From positions 1,116,001 to 1,180,000 of the forward strand of contig NZ_CP109430.1 of NCBI RefSeq assembly GCF_036250735.1: a DNA stretch of 64,000 nucleotides. Direction: 5' to 3'. A program made the position numbers and the translations under genes. The notes below the pieces were generated by a model. The model was given only the letters and a program-made list of their open reading frames with translations. It did not search any database and was not told where the DNA came from. This DNA comes from Streptosporangium sp. NBC_01495. Lineage in GTDB: Bacteria > Actinomycetota > Actinomycetes > Streptosporangiales > Streptosporangiaceae. Of the stretch, positions 34,165-42,189 are shown piece by piece; positions within the stretch are counted from its first letter, which is position 1; each line of letters begins with the position of its first letter.

Positions 34165-35211
34165 ATGAGCGGACTTATTCCGGGGGCGAACCTCGGTCCG
34201 ACAAGCAAGGAAATCGGCTACTCGGACAAGCAGCTGAAGGCGCTGAGCGATGGTGTCGGGCGGGAGGCTCCGGGCCTGGAGTCGCTCAAGAACAGGACGG
34301 CCGCGATCGGCCTCCCCTTTCCCGCGTTCGGCGTCATCGGCCTGGGATTGCTGTCGGCCCAGGACCAGGCCCGCGACACCGCCGTGCAGGCCCTTGCGGC
34401 GAGCAAGAAGGCGCTGGACTCCTGGCGGATCGCCATCGCCGACATGGCCGACGACATGAAGCGCCGCGAGGATGAGAACGAGGACCTCTTCCGGCCGCCG
34501 CCCGTCGACACGTCGGGGCTCGGGGCGTCCGGTCTGGGGGGAGGTCTGGGGGGAGGTCTGGGGGGCGGGGGTCTGGACGGGCCCGGCATCGGCTCGCCCG
34601 GCGACGGTATTCCCGGCCTGAACACGCCGGGCCCGGACATGCCCGGCGCGAAGACACCCGACATCGAAACACCCGACCTGGAAACACCTGACCTGGAAAC
34701 GCCGGGACCGGACCTGCCGGACACAGATCTTCCCGATCCGAACGTTCCCGCCGTGCCGGACCCCGGCGACCTGCCGACCGTCCCCACCACGGACATTCCC
34801 GGCCTCGACGCGAAGGATCCGGCGGACCTGCCGAGCGGCCAGAACCTCGACCTGCCGGACCCCGGCAAGACCGACCTGGCCGGCTACACCCCTCCCGACG
34901 TGACGACGCCGCAGGCGAAGGGGGCGGACGGCACGACCTGGTCGGGCGGCTCCCCCGCGGCCGGCACCTCCACCCGCGCCGGTGGCTTCCCGTCCGGGGC
35001 GGCGGGCGACGGGTTCGCGCAGTCGGCCGCCGGGCGCGGGGCCGGGACGAACGGCATGGCGGGGATGCCCTTCATGCCGATGGGCGGCGGCGCCGGTGCC
35101 GGCGATCAGAACAGGGACAGGGACGGCTCGTCCGTGGGCCTTTCCGGGGACGAGGGGGATTGGGAGGACGACATCGGCACCGCCCCCGCCGTGCTCGGGC
35201 AGGAGTCGTGA
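34165..35211 (+). CDS. PPE-like type VII protein with conserved tail (member C)
   Basis: A 348-residue protein. The head (1-105) is helical with KQLKALSDGVGREAPGLESL and DQARDTAVQALAASKKALDS, without a WxG. Residues 120-140 are a Gly-Leu repeat (LGGGLGGGLGGGG). Residues 145-230 carry PxxETPDLETPDLETPGPDL-type acidic/Pro repeats. The C-terminus is NGMAGMPFMPMGGGAGAG, then GDEGDWEDDIG, equivalent to members A and B. The ATG at 34165 follows AGAAGG. The central repeats are encoded by imperfect 12-bp DNA repeats. Function is unknown; export by the local ESX machine is likely. Confidence 0.7.
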   Translation: MSGLIPGANLGPTSKEIGYSDKQLKALSDGVGREAPGLESLKNRTAAIGLPFPAFGVIGLGLLSAQDQARDTAVQALAASKKALDSWRIAIADMADDMKRREDENEDLFRPPPVDTSGLGASGLGGGLGGGLGGGGLDGPGIGSPGDGIPGLNTPGPDMPGAKTPDIETPDLETPDLETPGPDLPDTDLPDPNVPAVPDPGDLPTVPTTDIPGLDAKDPADLPSGQNLDLPDPGKTDLAGYTPPDVTTPQAKGADGTTWSGGSPAAGTSTRAGGFPSGAAGDGFAQSAAGRGAGTNGMAGMPFMPMGGGAGAGDQNRDRDGSSVGLSGDEGDWEDDIGTAPAVLGQES

Positions 35212-35248
35212 CCGTTCTCGCCCACCGGCCTGACGAGAGGCGCTCTTT

Positions 35249-36001
35249 GTGAGCTACGAAAACGACAAGGCGATGTACATCGCGGCGGCGGCCGAGGCGA
35301 CCGCCGCCGCGGTCGTGCTCATGTCCCCGGTGGCGAAGACCATCGCCGTGATGATCGGCACGATGCTGTCCGACCCCGAGGGCATGAGGAAGCTGGCCGA
35401 GCAGTGGCGTGACTCGGCGCTGGGGAGCGAGGCCCCGGACCTCGAAGGCCTGGGAACCGCGATAGCCGATCTGCGGAGAATGGTGGACGACGACGGGTGG
35501 AAGGGCGAGGCGCGCCAGAAGTTCGACGCGGCCTCGACCGCCTTCCTCGAGGAGATGAGGACGCTCGCCGCGCACCGCACCAGCGCCGGTGACACCGTTG
35601 AGCAGACCGCGCTCATCTTCCACATCGGCGCCCAGGTGGTCTTCTGGGCGGCGCAGCTCATGGCCTACCTGGCGGTCGTGTCGCTGGCCACGATGATCGT
35701 TCCTGTCATGAGGGTGAGCGCGCAGATCGCGATCCACAAGACGCTCACGACCATCGGTCAGGGCGTCATGGCGCTGGTCCGGACGAAGATGAATGTGGTC
35801 CTGTCCGCCGCCGCGATTTTCAGCATCGTGAACTTGATCGGCGCGACCCAGGCGCAGTTGTTCCTCGGTCTGGAGGCCATCACCGACAAGACGCCCGACT
35901 TCAAGGACGCCGGCCTCGATCACGCGGCCGGAACCCTCGCTCCTTCGATGGACCCGGACCTCTCCCCGCAACCACAGGGTGGGCTTATGGGCATGCTCTG
36001 A
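35249..36001 (+). CDS. Membrane protein with WXG100-like domain
   Basis: A 250-residue protein. A hydrophobic N-terminal segment (AAAEATAAAVVLMSPVAKTI) precedes a WXG-like unit (LGTAIADLRRMVDDDGWKGE, then ARQKFDAASTAFLEEM). At least two further hydrophobic stretches follow (FHIGAQVVFWAAQLMAYLAV, VVSLATMIVPVMRV, VVLSAAAIFSIVNLIGA). The C-terminal 35 residues are polar. A WXG unit followed by membrane segments resembles heads of large ESX-associated proteins; no enzymatic domain is seen. The GTG start at 35249 follows GAGAGG. A YbaB-like gene follows after 40 bp in the same direction. Confidence 0.7.
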   Translation: MSYENDKAMYIAAAAEATAAAVVLMSPVAKTIAVMIGTMLSDPEGMRKLAEQWRDSALGSEAPDLEGLGTAIADLRRMVDDDGWKGEARQKFDAASTAFLEEMRTLAAHRTSAGDTVEQTALIFHIGAQVVFWAAQLMAYLAVVSLATMIVPVMRVSAQIAIHKTLTTIGQGVMALVRTKMNVVLSAAAIFSIVNLIGATQAQLFLGLEAITDKTPDFKDAGLDHAAGTLAPSMDPDLSPQPQGGLMGML

Positions 36002-36041
36002 CCACGACAGGCCACGACAGGCCACGACGACAGGGGGGCAG

Positions 36042-36479
36042 ATGTTTCCTTTCAATCCTTCCGCCAACGGGTTCCGCCTGGACGACCTGGAGCGTGTGGC
36101 GGAGGACGCCGAGCAGGTGCGGCGTCGCGCGGAGGTCGCGCGGCGCGAGCTGGAGGACATCACCGGAGAGGGGGAGAGCGCGAACGGCAGGGTCAGGGCG
36201 TTCACCGGCGCGACCGGGCGCCTGCTGGAGATCAGGCTCGATCCCCGGGTGATGGAGATGGGCAGCCAGGACCTGGCCGAGGAGGTGACGCTCGCCGTAC
36301 GGCGGGCGCAGGAGGACGGCGACTACAAGCGGGAGCGGATGTTGCGTGACGTCCTCGGCTCCTCGGCGCTGTCCACCGAGGAGCTCGTCGATCCGTTCCA
36401 GGAGATCTCCAGCGCCTTCAGCCGCTCGCTGGACGAGCGGGAGGCCAGGGTCAGGGAGGCCGCGCGCGAGGTCCGCTGA
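36042..36479 (+). CDS. YbaB/EbfC-family protein (type VII locus copy 3)
   Basis: A 145-residue YbaB-like protein: LDDLERVAEDAEQVRRRAEV helix, GEGESANGRVRAFTGATGRL strands, RLDPRVMEMGSQDLAEEVTL, and a C-terminal helix rich in Arg/Glu. It shares the GESANGxVRAxxxGxGxL pattern with copy 1. It ends the central plus-strand operon; a nested hairpin follows before the convergent gene. The ATG at 36042 follows GGGGGGCAG. The role in secretion is unknown. DNA binding or nucleoid association is suggested by family only. Confidence 0.82.
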   Translation: MFPFNPSANGFRLDDLERVAEDAEQVRRRAEVARRELEDITGEGESANGRVRAFTGATGRLLEIRLDPRVMEMGSQDLAEEVTLAVRRAQEDGDYKRERMLRDVLGSSALSTEELVDPFQEISSAFSRSLDEREARVREAAREVR

Positions 36480-36534
36480 GCGGGCACGTCCGGTCTCGCC
36501 GGGCGTACGGCGTGTCCCGGGCCGGTCGTGCGGA

Positions 36535-36585
36535 AGGCCCCCGTGATCGGGCGCGGACCCTCCGCGCGAGCGTCGTCGGGGGCCT
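36535..36585. terminator. Nested hairpin between convergent type VII genes
   Basis: The outer stem AGGCCCCCG (36535-36543)/CGGGGGCCT (36577-36585) encloses an inner stem GCGCGGA (36551-36557)/TCCGCGC (36561-36567). It lies in the 114-bp gap between a plus-strand and a minus-strand stop codon and could serve both. Confidence 0.6.
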
Positions 36586-36593
36586 CGCCGAGG

Positions 36594-37799
36594 TCAGGGT
36601 TTGCCGGGCCCGGTCTGCTTCAACGGGTTCTCCGGTATCTGGAGCGGTTCCTGGGTCGGCGCGAGCGGTACCACCGCTCGCAGAGCCGTACCCGGGAGCA
36701 GGCCGAAGAAGGAGCCGACGCCCATGACCAGCTTCGGGTCGGTGATGCCCACCTTGCCCATGCCCACGCCCATCCCGGCGTTGAACCCTCCGGACACGCT
36801 TCCGAAGAGCGCGACGTTCCTCGCCATCTCCGAGGGGGACTTCCCTCCCTGGATCAGGTCGTTGATCGGGGACGGGAGCGCCCCGGCCGAGACACCGGCG
36901 GCGAAGTTCATGCGCACGGGGTTGGCCGCGTGCGCCTTGGCCCACCACTGGGTGCCGAAGGGCAGCGCGGCCGCGATCCCCGCCGCGTTGGTGAGCTGCG
37001 CGTATCCGAGGCCGAACGGCGACACGAAGGACTGGCCGTTGGTCAGCCGGCTGAGGCCGGCCGTCACGTACCCGCCGGCCCAGGACATGCCGAACACCTT
37101 CCCGTAGTTCGAGAAGGCGGCCAGGCTGGTCTTGCCGAAGCCGAGCGTCTCGGACCCGTTGAGGGTCCACGCCTTGGCGACCTTGCTTCTGCCTCCGGTC
37201 ACCATGAGGTTCCTCAGGGTGACACCGAGGTTCTTCAGGAACGAGGCCAGTCTCGTTATGATGGTCGCGGTGCTGACCGCGCCCTTGGCCGCGATGTCCG
37301 CGCGGGCGGCCCAGGCCACGTAGGCGCCCAGCGCCCCGGCGGTGAGGGAGATGGCGACGCCGGTCGCGAGGGCCATCATGATGGACTTGATGAGCTCTTC
37401 CAGCGCGCGCTTGGTCTGGTGGCTGGCGTCCGCCGCCGCGTCGAGCACCTCGGCGACGACCTTGAGGTTCTCGCGGAGCGCGTGGCGTTCCTCGGGGCTG
37501 AGCTGTTCGCGCTTCACGTCCTGGAAGCCCGACGCCGCGCCGCCCGACCACTGTGAGGGGGGCCCGTACACCGGGGGTTGCGACGGGGGTCCGTGCACCG
37601 GGGGCGGGGGCTGCGGGTTGGGTTGCGACGGGGGCCCGTGCAGCGGGGTCTGGAGTGTCTTCTCCACGGTCTGGAGAGCTCGTTCGAGCCCACGACAGGA
37701 TTCGGCCATCTGCTTCAGTTGCCGCTCGTCCGCGTCGCTGCCCAGGGCGGCGACCGCGTTGGAGATCGTCCGGAAGAGATCGGCTATCGGATCCGCCAT
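36594..37799 (-). CDS. Type VII locus membrane-associated protein, unknown
   Basis: A 401-residue protein I do not recognise. Residues 1-50 are helical (DLFRTISNAVAALGSDADER). Residues 50-85 are a Pro-rich linker with HGPPSQP and YGPPSQ repeats. A helical segment (EERHALRENLKVVAEVLDAA) and a hydrophobic region (SIMMALATGVAISLTAGALG) follow. The C-terminal half is Gly/Ala-rich with further hydrophobic patches (SVSGGFNAGMGVGMGKVG). This ending resembles non-toxic parts of long WXG-headed proteins. It is downstream of eccB on the same strand after a 98-bp AT-rich gap, so it may have its own promoter. Confidence 0.6.
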   Translation of the reverse strand: MADPIADLFRTISNAVAALGSDADERQLKQMAESCRGLERALQTVEKTLQTPLHGPPSQPNPQPPPPVHGPPSQPPVYGPPSQWSGGAASGFQDVKREQLSPEERHALRENLKVVAEVLDAAADASHQTKRALEELIKSIMMALATGVAISLTAGALGAYVAWAARADIAAKGAVSTATIITRLASFLKNLGVTLRNLMVTGGRSKVAKAWTLNGSETLGFGKTSLAAFSNYGKVFGMSWAGGYVTAGLSRLTNGQSFVSPFGLGYAQLTNAAGIAAALPFGTQWWAKAHAANPVRMNFAAGVSAGALPSPINDLIQGGKSPSEMARNVALFGSVSGGFNAGMGVGMGKVGITDPKLVMGVGSFFGLLPGTALRAVVPLAPTQEPLQIPENPLKQTGPGKP

Positions 37800-37897
37800 G
37801 CCTGTTCCTCACTTTTTCCCCGTCTGCCTGCAACCCTAATAGATCATGATTTATCCCCTATGCGCTATAAAGTCGGGAAAGTGGAGTGTCGGATGTC

Positions 37898-39343
37898 TCA
37901 CCGCTGGAGGCGGCCCGTCGACGGTTGCTCCACGGGTACGGGCACCCGCGCCGCCTCGGGGTCGAGCACCGGGCCCTCGGGGATCAGCATCATGAGCTGC
38001 GCGGGGAACGGGGCGATGTTCTCCGCCGCGTAGCCCAGGCTTCCCAGCACCTCCGCGGACTGGATGGCGTGCCGCCGTCCCTGATCGCCGATCAGGTAGA
38101 GCGACTGGATCGCGTCCAGCCTGCCGTCGCCCGGCAGCACACCCACCAGGGCGCCCTTGCCCGGCGGGAGCACCACCTGGTCGACCGCGTCCTGGTTGAA
38201 CCGGCCCGCGGGCGGCGCGGGGATACGTATCGTGCTCTCGATCGTCAGCGTCGCCTTGGCCGAGCCGCGTTCGGTGTCGGAGTAGACGGCGCAGAGCGGT
38301 GCCGTCGGGCCGGGAGCGATGATCTTCGGCATGGTCGTGGGGAGCCCGGCCGCGTCCAGGCGGGTGGCCGAGACCTTCATCTCGTTCGCGCTGGCGGCGT
38401 CCGTCTCGATCGGCAGCACCCGTTCGCGGCCGTACGCCTTCTTGCTGGCGGGGTTCTGCAGCAGCAGGTCGGCCTGGACCGGGCTGAGGCTCGCCAGCCC
38501 GTCGGAGAGCAGGACGTACCACCTCTCCGGGCCACCGACCAGTGCGGGAACCCGGTACACCCGGCCCACCGCGGACCTCTGCCCGCCGGGCCCGCGCGCC
38601 GCGCGGCCGATGCCCGGAATCGCCGGGCCCTGGAAGTCGGGGCCGATGGGCAGCGCGTTGAGCCAGGCCGCGGGAACCTGGCGGCGCCCGCCCGGGGGCA
38701 GCGCCCGCAGGCTGTCGGCCGGTACGAGCATCCGCTGGTTCGACCAGAGCATCCAGGTATCGTTCCCCTCCTCGACGATCATGGCGCTGTCCTGCCCGGT
38801 CGGCCGGCCGCCGACGTCCAGGCCGCCGACCATCGAGGTGTGCGGTCGGCGCTCGCCGCGAGCGTCCGTGCTCTCCACCACGCAGACCGACCAGGGGGTG
38901 CGAACCAGCTTGTCGGGGGCGGGCAGCGACTGGGGGGCGCCGGGGATGCCCACCGCCGTGCCACGCTGGAAGTCCGCGAGGGAGGCCGCGGTCACGGTCC
39001 GTACGGTCGCCCCCTGCTCGCCCAGCATCAGCCGGGCGGAGGTTATGTTGGCGACCGGGACCATCTCCTCGCGCGGCGCGCTGTAGACGAAGACCGCGCC
39101 CGACTCCTCCTCCACGATCACGATCCCCGGCTTGGTGAGCCCGGTCGCGCCGCCGGGGAACAGCAGTCCGGCGATGCCGAAACCGGCCGCGAGCAGCACC
39201 GCGACCAGCACGCCGCAGAACATCCCCATGTTGAGCCTGCGCATCGGAGACTCCGGCAGGTCCGGCTCGCCCTGGAGCAGGGCCATGTTCAGCCGCTGGA
39301 CCATCATCTTGTGTGCCTGGTAGAGGTCACGACGGGTCTGCAT
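37898..39343 (-). CDS. eccB: Type VII secretion protein EccB
   Basis: A 481-residue protein. It starts with the family signature QTRRDLYQAHKMMVQRLNMA, has one membrane helix near residues 40-60 (MGMFCGVLVAVLLAAGFGIA), and then a long extracytoplasmic domain of repeated beta units with a central core. EccB belongs to the core ESX membrane complex, with its soluble domain outside the cytoplasmic membrane. The length is normal. It lies downstream of mycP in the same direction, separated by 125 bp that contain 33-bp tandem repeats. Confidence 0.95.
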   Translation of the reverse strand: MQTRRDLYQAHKMMVQRLNMALLQGEPDLPESPMRRLNMGMFCGVLVAVLLAAGFGIAGLLFPGGATGLTKPGIVIVEEESGAVFVYSAPREEMVPVANITSARLMLGEQGATVRTVTAASLADFQRGTAVGIPGAPQSLPAPDKLVRTPWSVCVVESTDARGERRPHTSMVGGLDVGGRPTGQDSAMIVEEGNDTWMLWSNQRMLVPADSLRALPPGGRRQVPAAWLNALPIGPDFQGPAIPGIGRAARGPGGQRSAVGRVYRVPALVGGPERWYVLLSDGLASLSPVQADLLLQNPASKKAYGRERVLPIETDAASANEMKVSATRLDAAGLPTTMPKIIAPGPTAPLCAVYSDTERGSAKATLTIESTIRIPAPPAGRFNQDAVDQVVLPPGKGALVGVLPGDGRLDAIQSLYLIGDQGRRHAIQSAEVLGSLGYAAENIAPFPAQLMMLIPEGPVLDPEAARVPVPVEQPSTGRLQR

Positions 39344-39379
39344 GCCACCCCCACCTCGCCGCTCCCACTGTGGAGCGGT

Positions 39380-39478
39380 GGATCCGGAAAGTCGTCGCGT
39401 CGCGGGAGGCGCGGGTCCGGGAACCCGTCGCGCCGCGGGAAAGGCGGGTCCGGAGGGTCATCGCGCCCTCACGCCCCG
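39380..39478. repeat. Three imperfect 33-bp tandem repeats between mycP and eccB
   Basis: Units start at 39380, 39413 and 39446, each beginning GG(A/G)TCCGG and containing GTC(G/A)TCGCG- or CCGTCGCG-like cores. The third unit runs 10 bp into the 3' end of mycP. The unit length is a multiple of three. The array occupies most of the intergenic gap and could affect read-through from mycP to eccB. Confidence 0.65.
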
Positions 39479-40635
39479 ATCTCGGCCTTGGTCGGCCGCC
39501 ATCCCCGGCGACGGCCCAGCGGCACCACCACCCTGCCCAGCGAGGCCAGGAGCACCAGCGCGAGGCAGATCAGGGCGACCCAGGTGGCGATCGCGATCGC
39601 ACGGGAGTCCTTCACCGGGGCCCGCAGGATCGCGTCGGCCGGTAGTGGGGCGGCCTCGTCGGGGGCGATCGCCACCGACTCCGAGGGCAGGATCGCCGAG
39701 ACGGCCAGCAACGGGTTGATCATTCCCGCGCCGGTCCCGGTCCCGGACCCGCCGACGGAGGTCAGCCTGATGCGCCGCTGCACGGCCAGGTGATCCAGCC
39801 TGGGGTGACGGGCGCGCACCAGCGCCGCCACCCCCGCGACGTACGGCGTGGCGAAGCTGGTGCCCTCCAGGCCCTCGGCGTAGGCCCTGCCCGGTGAGGT
39901 GGAGGTGATGCCGACGCCGGGGGCGAGCACGGAGACCGGGGTGGTGGTGCTGGACGACGAGGCCCTGGTGCCGTCCGGGCCGGCCGAGCCGACGGAGATG
40001 ACCCCGGGATAGGCGGCCGGGTAGGCGGGCGGTGAGGTGCCGTCGTCCTTGGAGACGTTGCCCGCGGCGGCCACCACCACCACGTCCTGGGACAGGGCGT
40101 AGTTCACCACCCGTCTCAGGTCGGGCTGGTCGTGGGCCTTGGCCGACACGTTGATCACGTCGGCGCCGAGCCGGACGGCCCGCAGGATCGCGTGGGCGAG
40201 CAGCTTCGCGTCCCCGGTGTCCTCGTTCGTGTGCTTGATGGATATCAGCCGGGCTCCCGGCGCGACGCCGGCGAACGGCACTCCCTTGATCTCGGTCCCC
40301 CCGACGATGCCCGCGACCTGCGTACCGTGCCCGAGGCAGTCGCCCGTGCCCGTGCCGGTGAGGTCGACCAGTGACCCGCGCATTCTCGCCAGTTGCGGAT
40401 GCCCGGTGTCCACGCCGCTGTCGATGATCGCGACCGTCACGCCGGCGCCCCTGGTCAACTTCCACACCTCTGGCAGGTCGAAGCGCCGCTGGGCCCAGGA
40501 CTCCCCGATGCTCGTCGTCCCGCGAGGCGGGGAGCAGTCCGCTGTCGTTCCCGCCGTCCCGCCCGCCGCCGAGGCGGGGACGGGAACCGTGACCGCCAGG
40601 GTGAGCATCCCCGCGACAAGCTTCCCACCGATCAT
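39469..40635 (-). CDS. mycP: Type VII secretion-associated serine protease (mycosin)
   Basis: A 388-residue subtilisin-like protease. A Sec signal peptide covers about 1-24 (LVAGMLTLAVTVPVPASA). The triad is Asp72 (AIIDSGVDTGHPQ), His103 (LGHGTQVAGIV) and Ser260 (GTSFATPYVAG), with the oxyanion Asn in AAAGN near 193. One C-terminal membrane helix (AIAIATWVALICLALVLLAS) anchors it outside the membrane. Cys34 and Cys100 match the positions of a disulfide seen in mycosins. MycP stabilises the ESX complex and processes some substrates. It is divergent from the WXG-like gene at 40837 and upstream of eccB. Confidence 0.95.
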   Translation of the reverse strand: MIGGKLVAGMLTLAVTVPVPASAAGGTAGTTADCSPPRGTTSIGESWAQRRFDLPEVWKLTRGAGVTVAIIDSGVDTGHPQLARMRGSLVDLTGTGTGDCLGHGTQVAGIVGGTEIKGVPFAGVAPGARLISIKHTNEDTGDAKLLAHAILRAVRLGADVINVSAKAHDQPDLRRVVNYALSQDVVVVAAAGNVSKDDGTSPPAYPAAYPGVISVGSAGPDGTRASSSSTTTPVSVLAPGVGITSTSPGRAYAEGLEGTSFATPYVAGVAALVRARHPRLDHLAVQRRIRLTSVGGSGTGTGAGMINPLLAVSAILPSESVAIAPDEAAPLPADAILRAPVKDSRAIAIATWVALICLALVLLASLGRVVVPLGRRRGWRPTKAEIGA

Positions 40636-40836
40636 TCAAACCCCCGAAACAGGTGGATCCCAGGCAGCACCCTACTGAATTGGATCACCTGGCGTCCCGG
40701 TGTCCGGTCCTGCTCACCGTGCGGCCGACGCGGGTGTGATATGTCCGATAAACAATGGGTTAACCGTTATAAACCTGAATGTAATGAAATATGAATATCA
40801 TCCTTCCCTTCGTGTTATTTTCGCCGGGAGGTTTCC
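40636..40836. promoter_or_regulatory. Divergent promoter region of mycP and a substrate pair
   Basis: This 201-bp region contains an inverted repeat AGGTGGATCC (40651-40660)/GGATCACCT (40682-40690) near the mycP side. It also has an AT-rich block at about 40745-40800 with the palindrome GGTTAACC (40757-40764) and TTATAAACC. It very likely holds promoters for both directions. Individual boxes are not resolved. The ribosome site GGGAGG at 40826-40831 supports the TTG start that follows. Confidence 0.45.
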
Positions 40837-41223
40837 TTGCCGCGGTCCGATGAGCCGGAGATAGCCGTCAGCCTTCCCCATCTGGTCAGGAGCCGGAACG
40901 GCTTCCTCGTCGAGAAGGAGAACCTCGACCGGGCGCTGGCCGAGGCGCTGGCCGTTCTGGAGGGCCTGGGGGAGTTCTGGGGCGCCGACGAGGACGGGCG
41001 GAAGTTCGCCGGGAACGGGGAGGGCAAGGGATACCTGGCCGCCCTTGAGCAGGTGAGGAAGCACGTCGGGAGCCTCGGGGAGATCTACTCCGGGACCGGG
41101 AACAACCTCGTCCTGGGCGGGGCGGACATCGAGGCCGTCGACTGGTCCCCGCTGGCGAGAGCGGTCACCGAGATCGACAAGCCCCACATCGAGGTCCCCA
41201 CGACCATGGCGGAGCTCGAATGA
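40837..41223 (+). CDS. WXG100-like small protein, TTG start
   Basis: A 128-residue helical protein. NGFLVEKENLDRALAEALAV forms the first helix. GEFWGADEDGRKFAGN has a WG turn in which the Gly follows the Trp directly. AALEQVRKHVGSLGEIYSGT forms the second helix. The start is TTG at 40837, 5 bp after GGGAGG, which is why it was preferred. The stop overlaps the next ATG (ATGA, 41220-41223). The Trp-Gly-Ala-Asp-Glu-x-Gly pattern is common in small partners of CpnT-head proteins, consistent with the neighbour. It is likely the secretion partner or chaperone of that protein. Confidence 0.75.
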   Translation: MPRSDEPEIAVSLPHLVRSRNGFLVEKENLDRALAEALAVLEGLGEFWGADEDGRKFAGNGEGKGYLAALEQVRKHVGSLGEIYSGTGNNLVLGGADIEAVDWSPLARAVTEIDKPHIEVPTTMAELE

Positions 41224-42137
41224 GCGGGATCGGGGCCTTCGTCAAGGCCCACCCCTTCACGGCTGGGATGGGCATCGGCGCGATCGGCAGCGCCGCGATG
41301 GTCACCACGATGCTCGGGGTGAGCTGGCCGGAGGGTGATCCGGACAGGCTGCGTGACGCCGCCGACACCCTGGACGGGCTGGCCGTCGCGATCGAGCGCG
41401 CCGGGGGAGACGCCGACGACGCGGCCACGCGGGCCCGGAAGTTCAACTCCGGTCCGTCGATGGAGGAGTTCGCGAAGGTGTGGGAGAGCAAGCTCCGGCC
41501 CTACCCCCGTGACATCGCCGCCCACTGCCGGGCCGTCGCCGTGATGTGCCGCGAGTACGCCCAGGCCGTGGAGACCACCCGATACGTGCTCAAGGTCCTC
41601 GCGGTCCAGGCCTTCCTGAACATGCTCTTCACCGTGGCCTGGGGCTGGGGTACGGTCGGGGTCGCCTCGGCGGTCCAGAAACAGCTCATCGAGAAGGTCT
41701 TCAGGGGCCGCGCGATCCTGCAGAAGAAGCTCTTCAGCCTGGCCGTCGAGAAAATCACCTACGGCTCGGCCTACTACCTGGCGGACAGCGTGGGCTACGC
41801 GGGCATCCAGCAGGCCATCCAGTGGAGTGTCTTCGAGGTCACCGGCGTCCAGAAGGACCTCAACGGCACCGAGGTCACCAGCCTGGGAGAGAACACGGAG
41901 CAGTTCGGGCGGAACTTCGTCGCGAATGTGGCGTTCGACGGTACCGCCGACCTCGCCAAGGCCGCGGGCCTCCCGGCGAACCGGGCCGGAGGCCTGCTGG
42001 CCCGGCTGCTCGCGTCCGGCGTCTACACCACCACCGACAACGCCCTGCAGGGCGACTTCACCGGTCCCACCGTGGAGCAGTGGCTCAGCAAGCTCGTCGT
42101 CCACGGAGCCCGTACGACCAGACCGGTCGGCCCGTGA
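41220..42137 (+). CDS. CpnT N-terminal (WXG100-like head) protein without toxin domain
   Basis: A 305-residue protein. [20 protein letters not shown] near residue 35 is the typical start of the helical head found in CpnT-like polymorphic toxins. Helices follow (WESKLRPYPRDIAAHCRAVA). Hydrophobic segments lie near 130-200 (LKVLAVQAFLNMLFTVAWGW), and a final part ends in EQWLSKLVVHGARTTRP. In polymorphic toxins this head is followed by a linker and a nuclease, NADase or other toxin; here the protein ends with no such domain. It could be a truncated effector, a decoy or a structural pore. It is coupled to its partner by ATGA, and a strong hairpin follows. Confidence 0.72.
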   Translation: MSGIGAFVKAHPFTAGMGIGAIGSAAMVTTMLGVSWPEGDPDRLRDAADTLDGLAVAIERAGGDADDAATRARKFNSGPSMEEFAKVWESKLRPYPRDIAAHCRAVAVMCREYAQAVETTRYVLKVLAVQAFLNMLFTVAWGWGTVGVASAVQKQLIEKVFRGRAILQKKLFSLAVEKITYGSAYYLADSVGYAGIQQAIQWSVFEVTGVQKDLNGTEVTSLGENTEQFGRNFVANVAFDGTADLAKAAGLPANRAGGLLARLLASGVYTTTDNALQGDFTGPTVEQWLSKLVVHGARTTRPVGP

Positions 42138-42139
42138 AC

Positions 42140-42186
42140 GGGTGGGCCCCCTCTCTCGCCCCGTGATCGGGAGAGGGGGCCCACCC
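42140..42186. terminator. Strong bidirectional hairpin
   Basis: GGGTGGGCCCCCTCTC (42140-42155) pairs perfectly over 16 bp with 42171-42186 around a 15-nt loop, in the 52-bp gap between convergent stop codons. Confidence 0.8.
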
Positions 42187-42189
42187 GCC

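Noticed and set aside
39458..40639. Second minus-strand frame overlapping mycP
   Set aside because: It is the same region in another frame; the mycP frame has the signal peptide, catalytic triad and membrane anchor.
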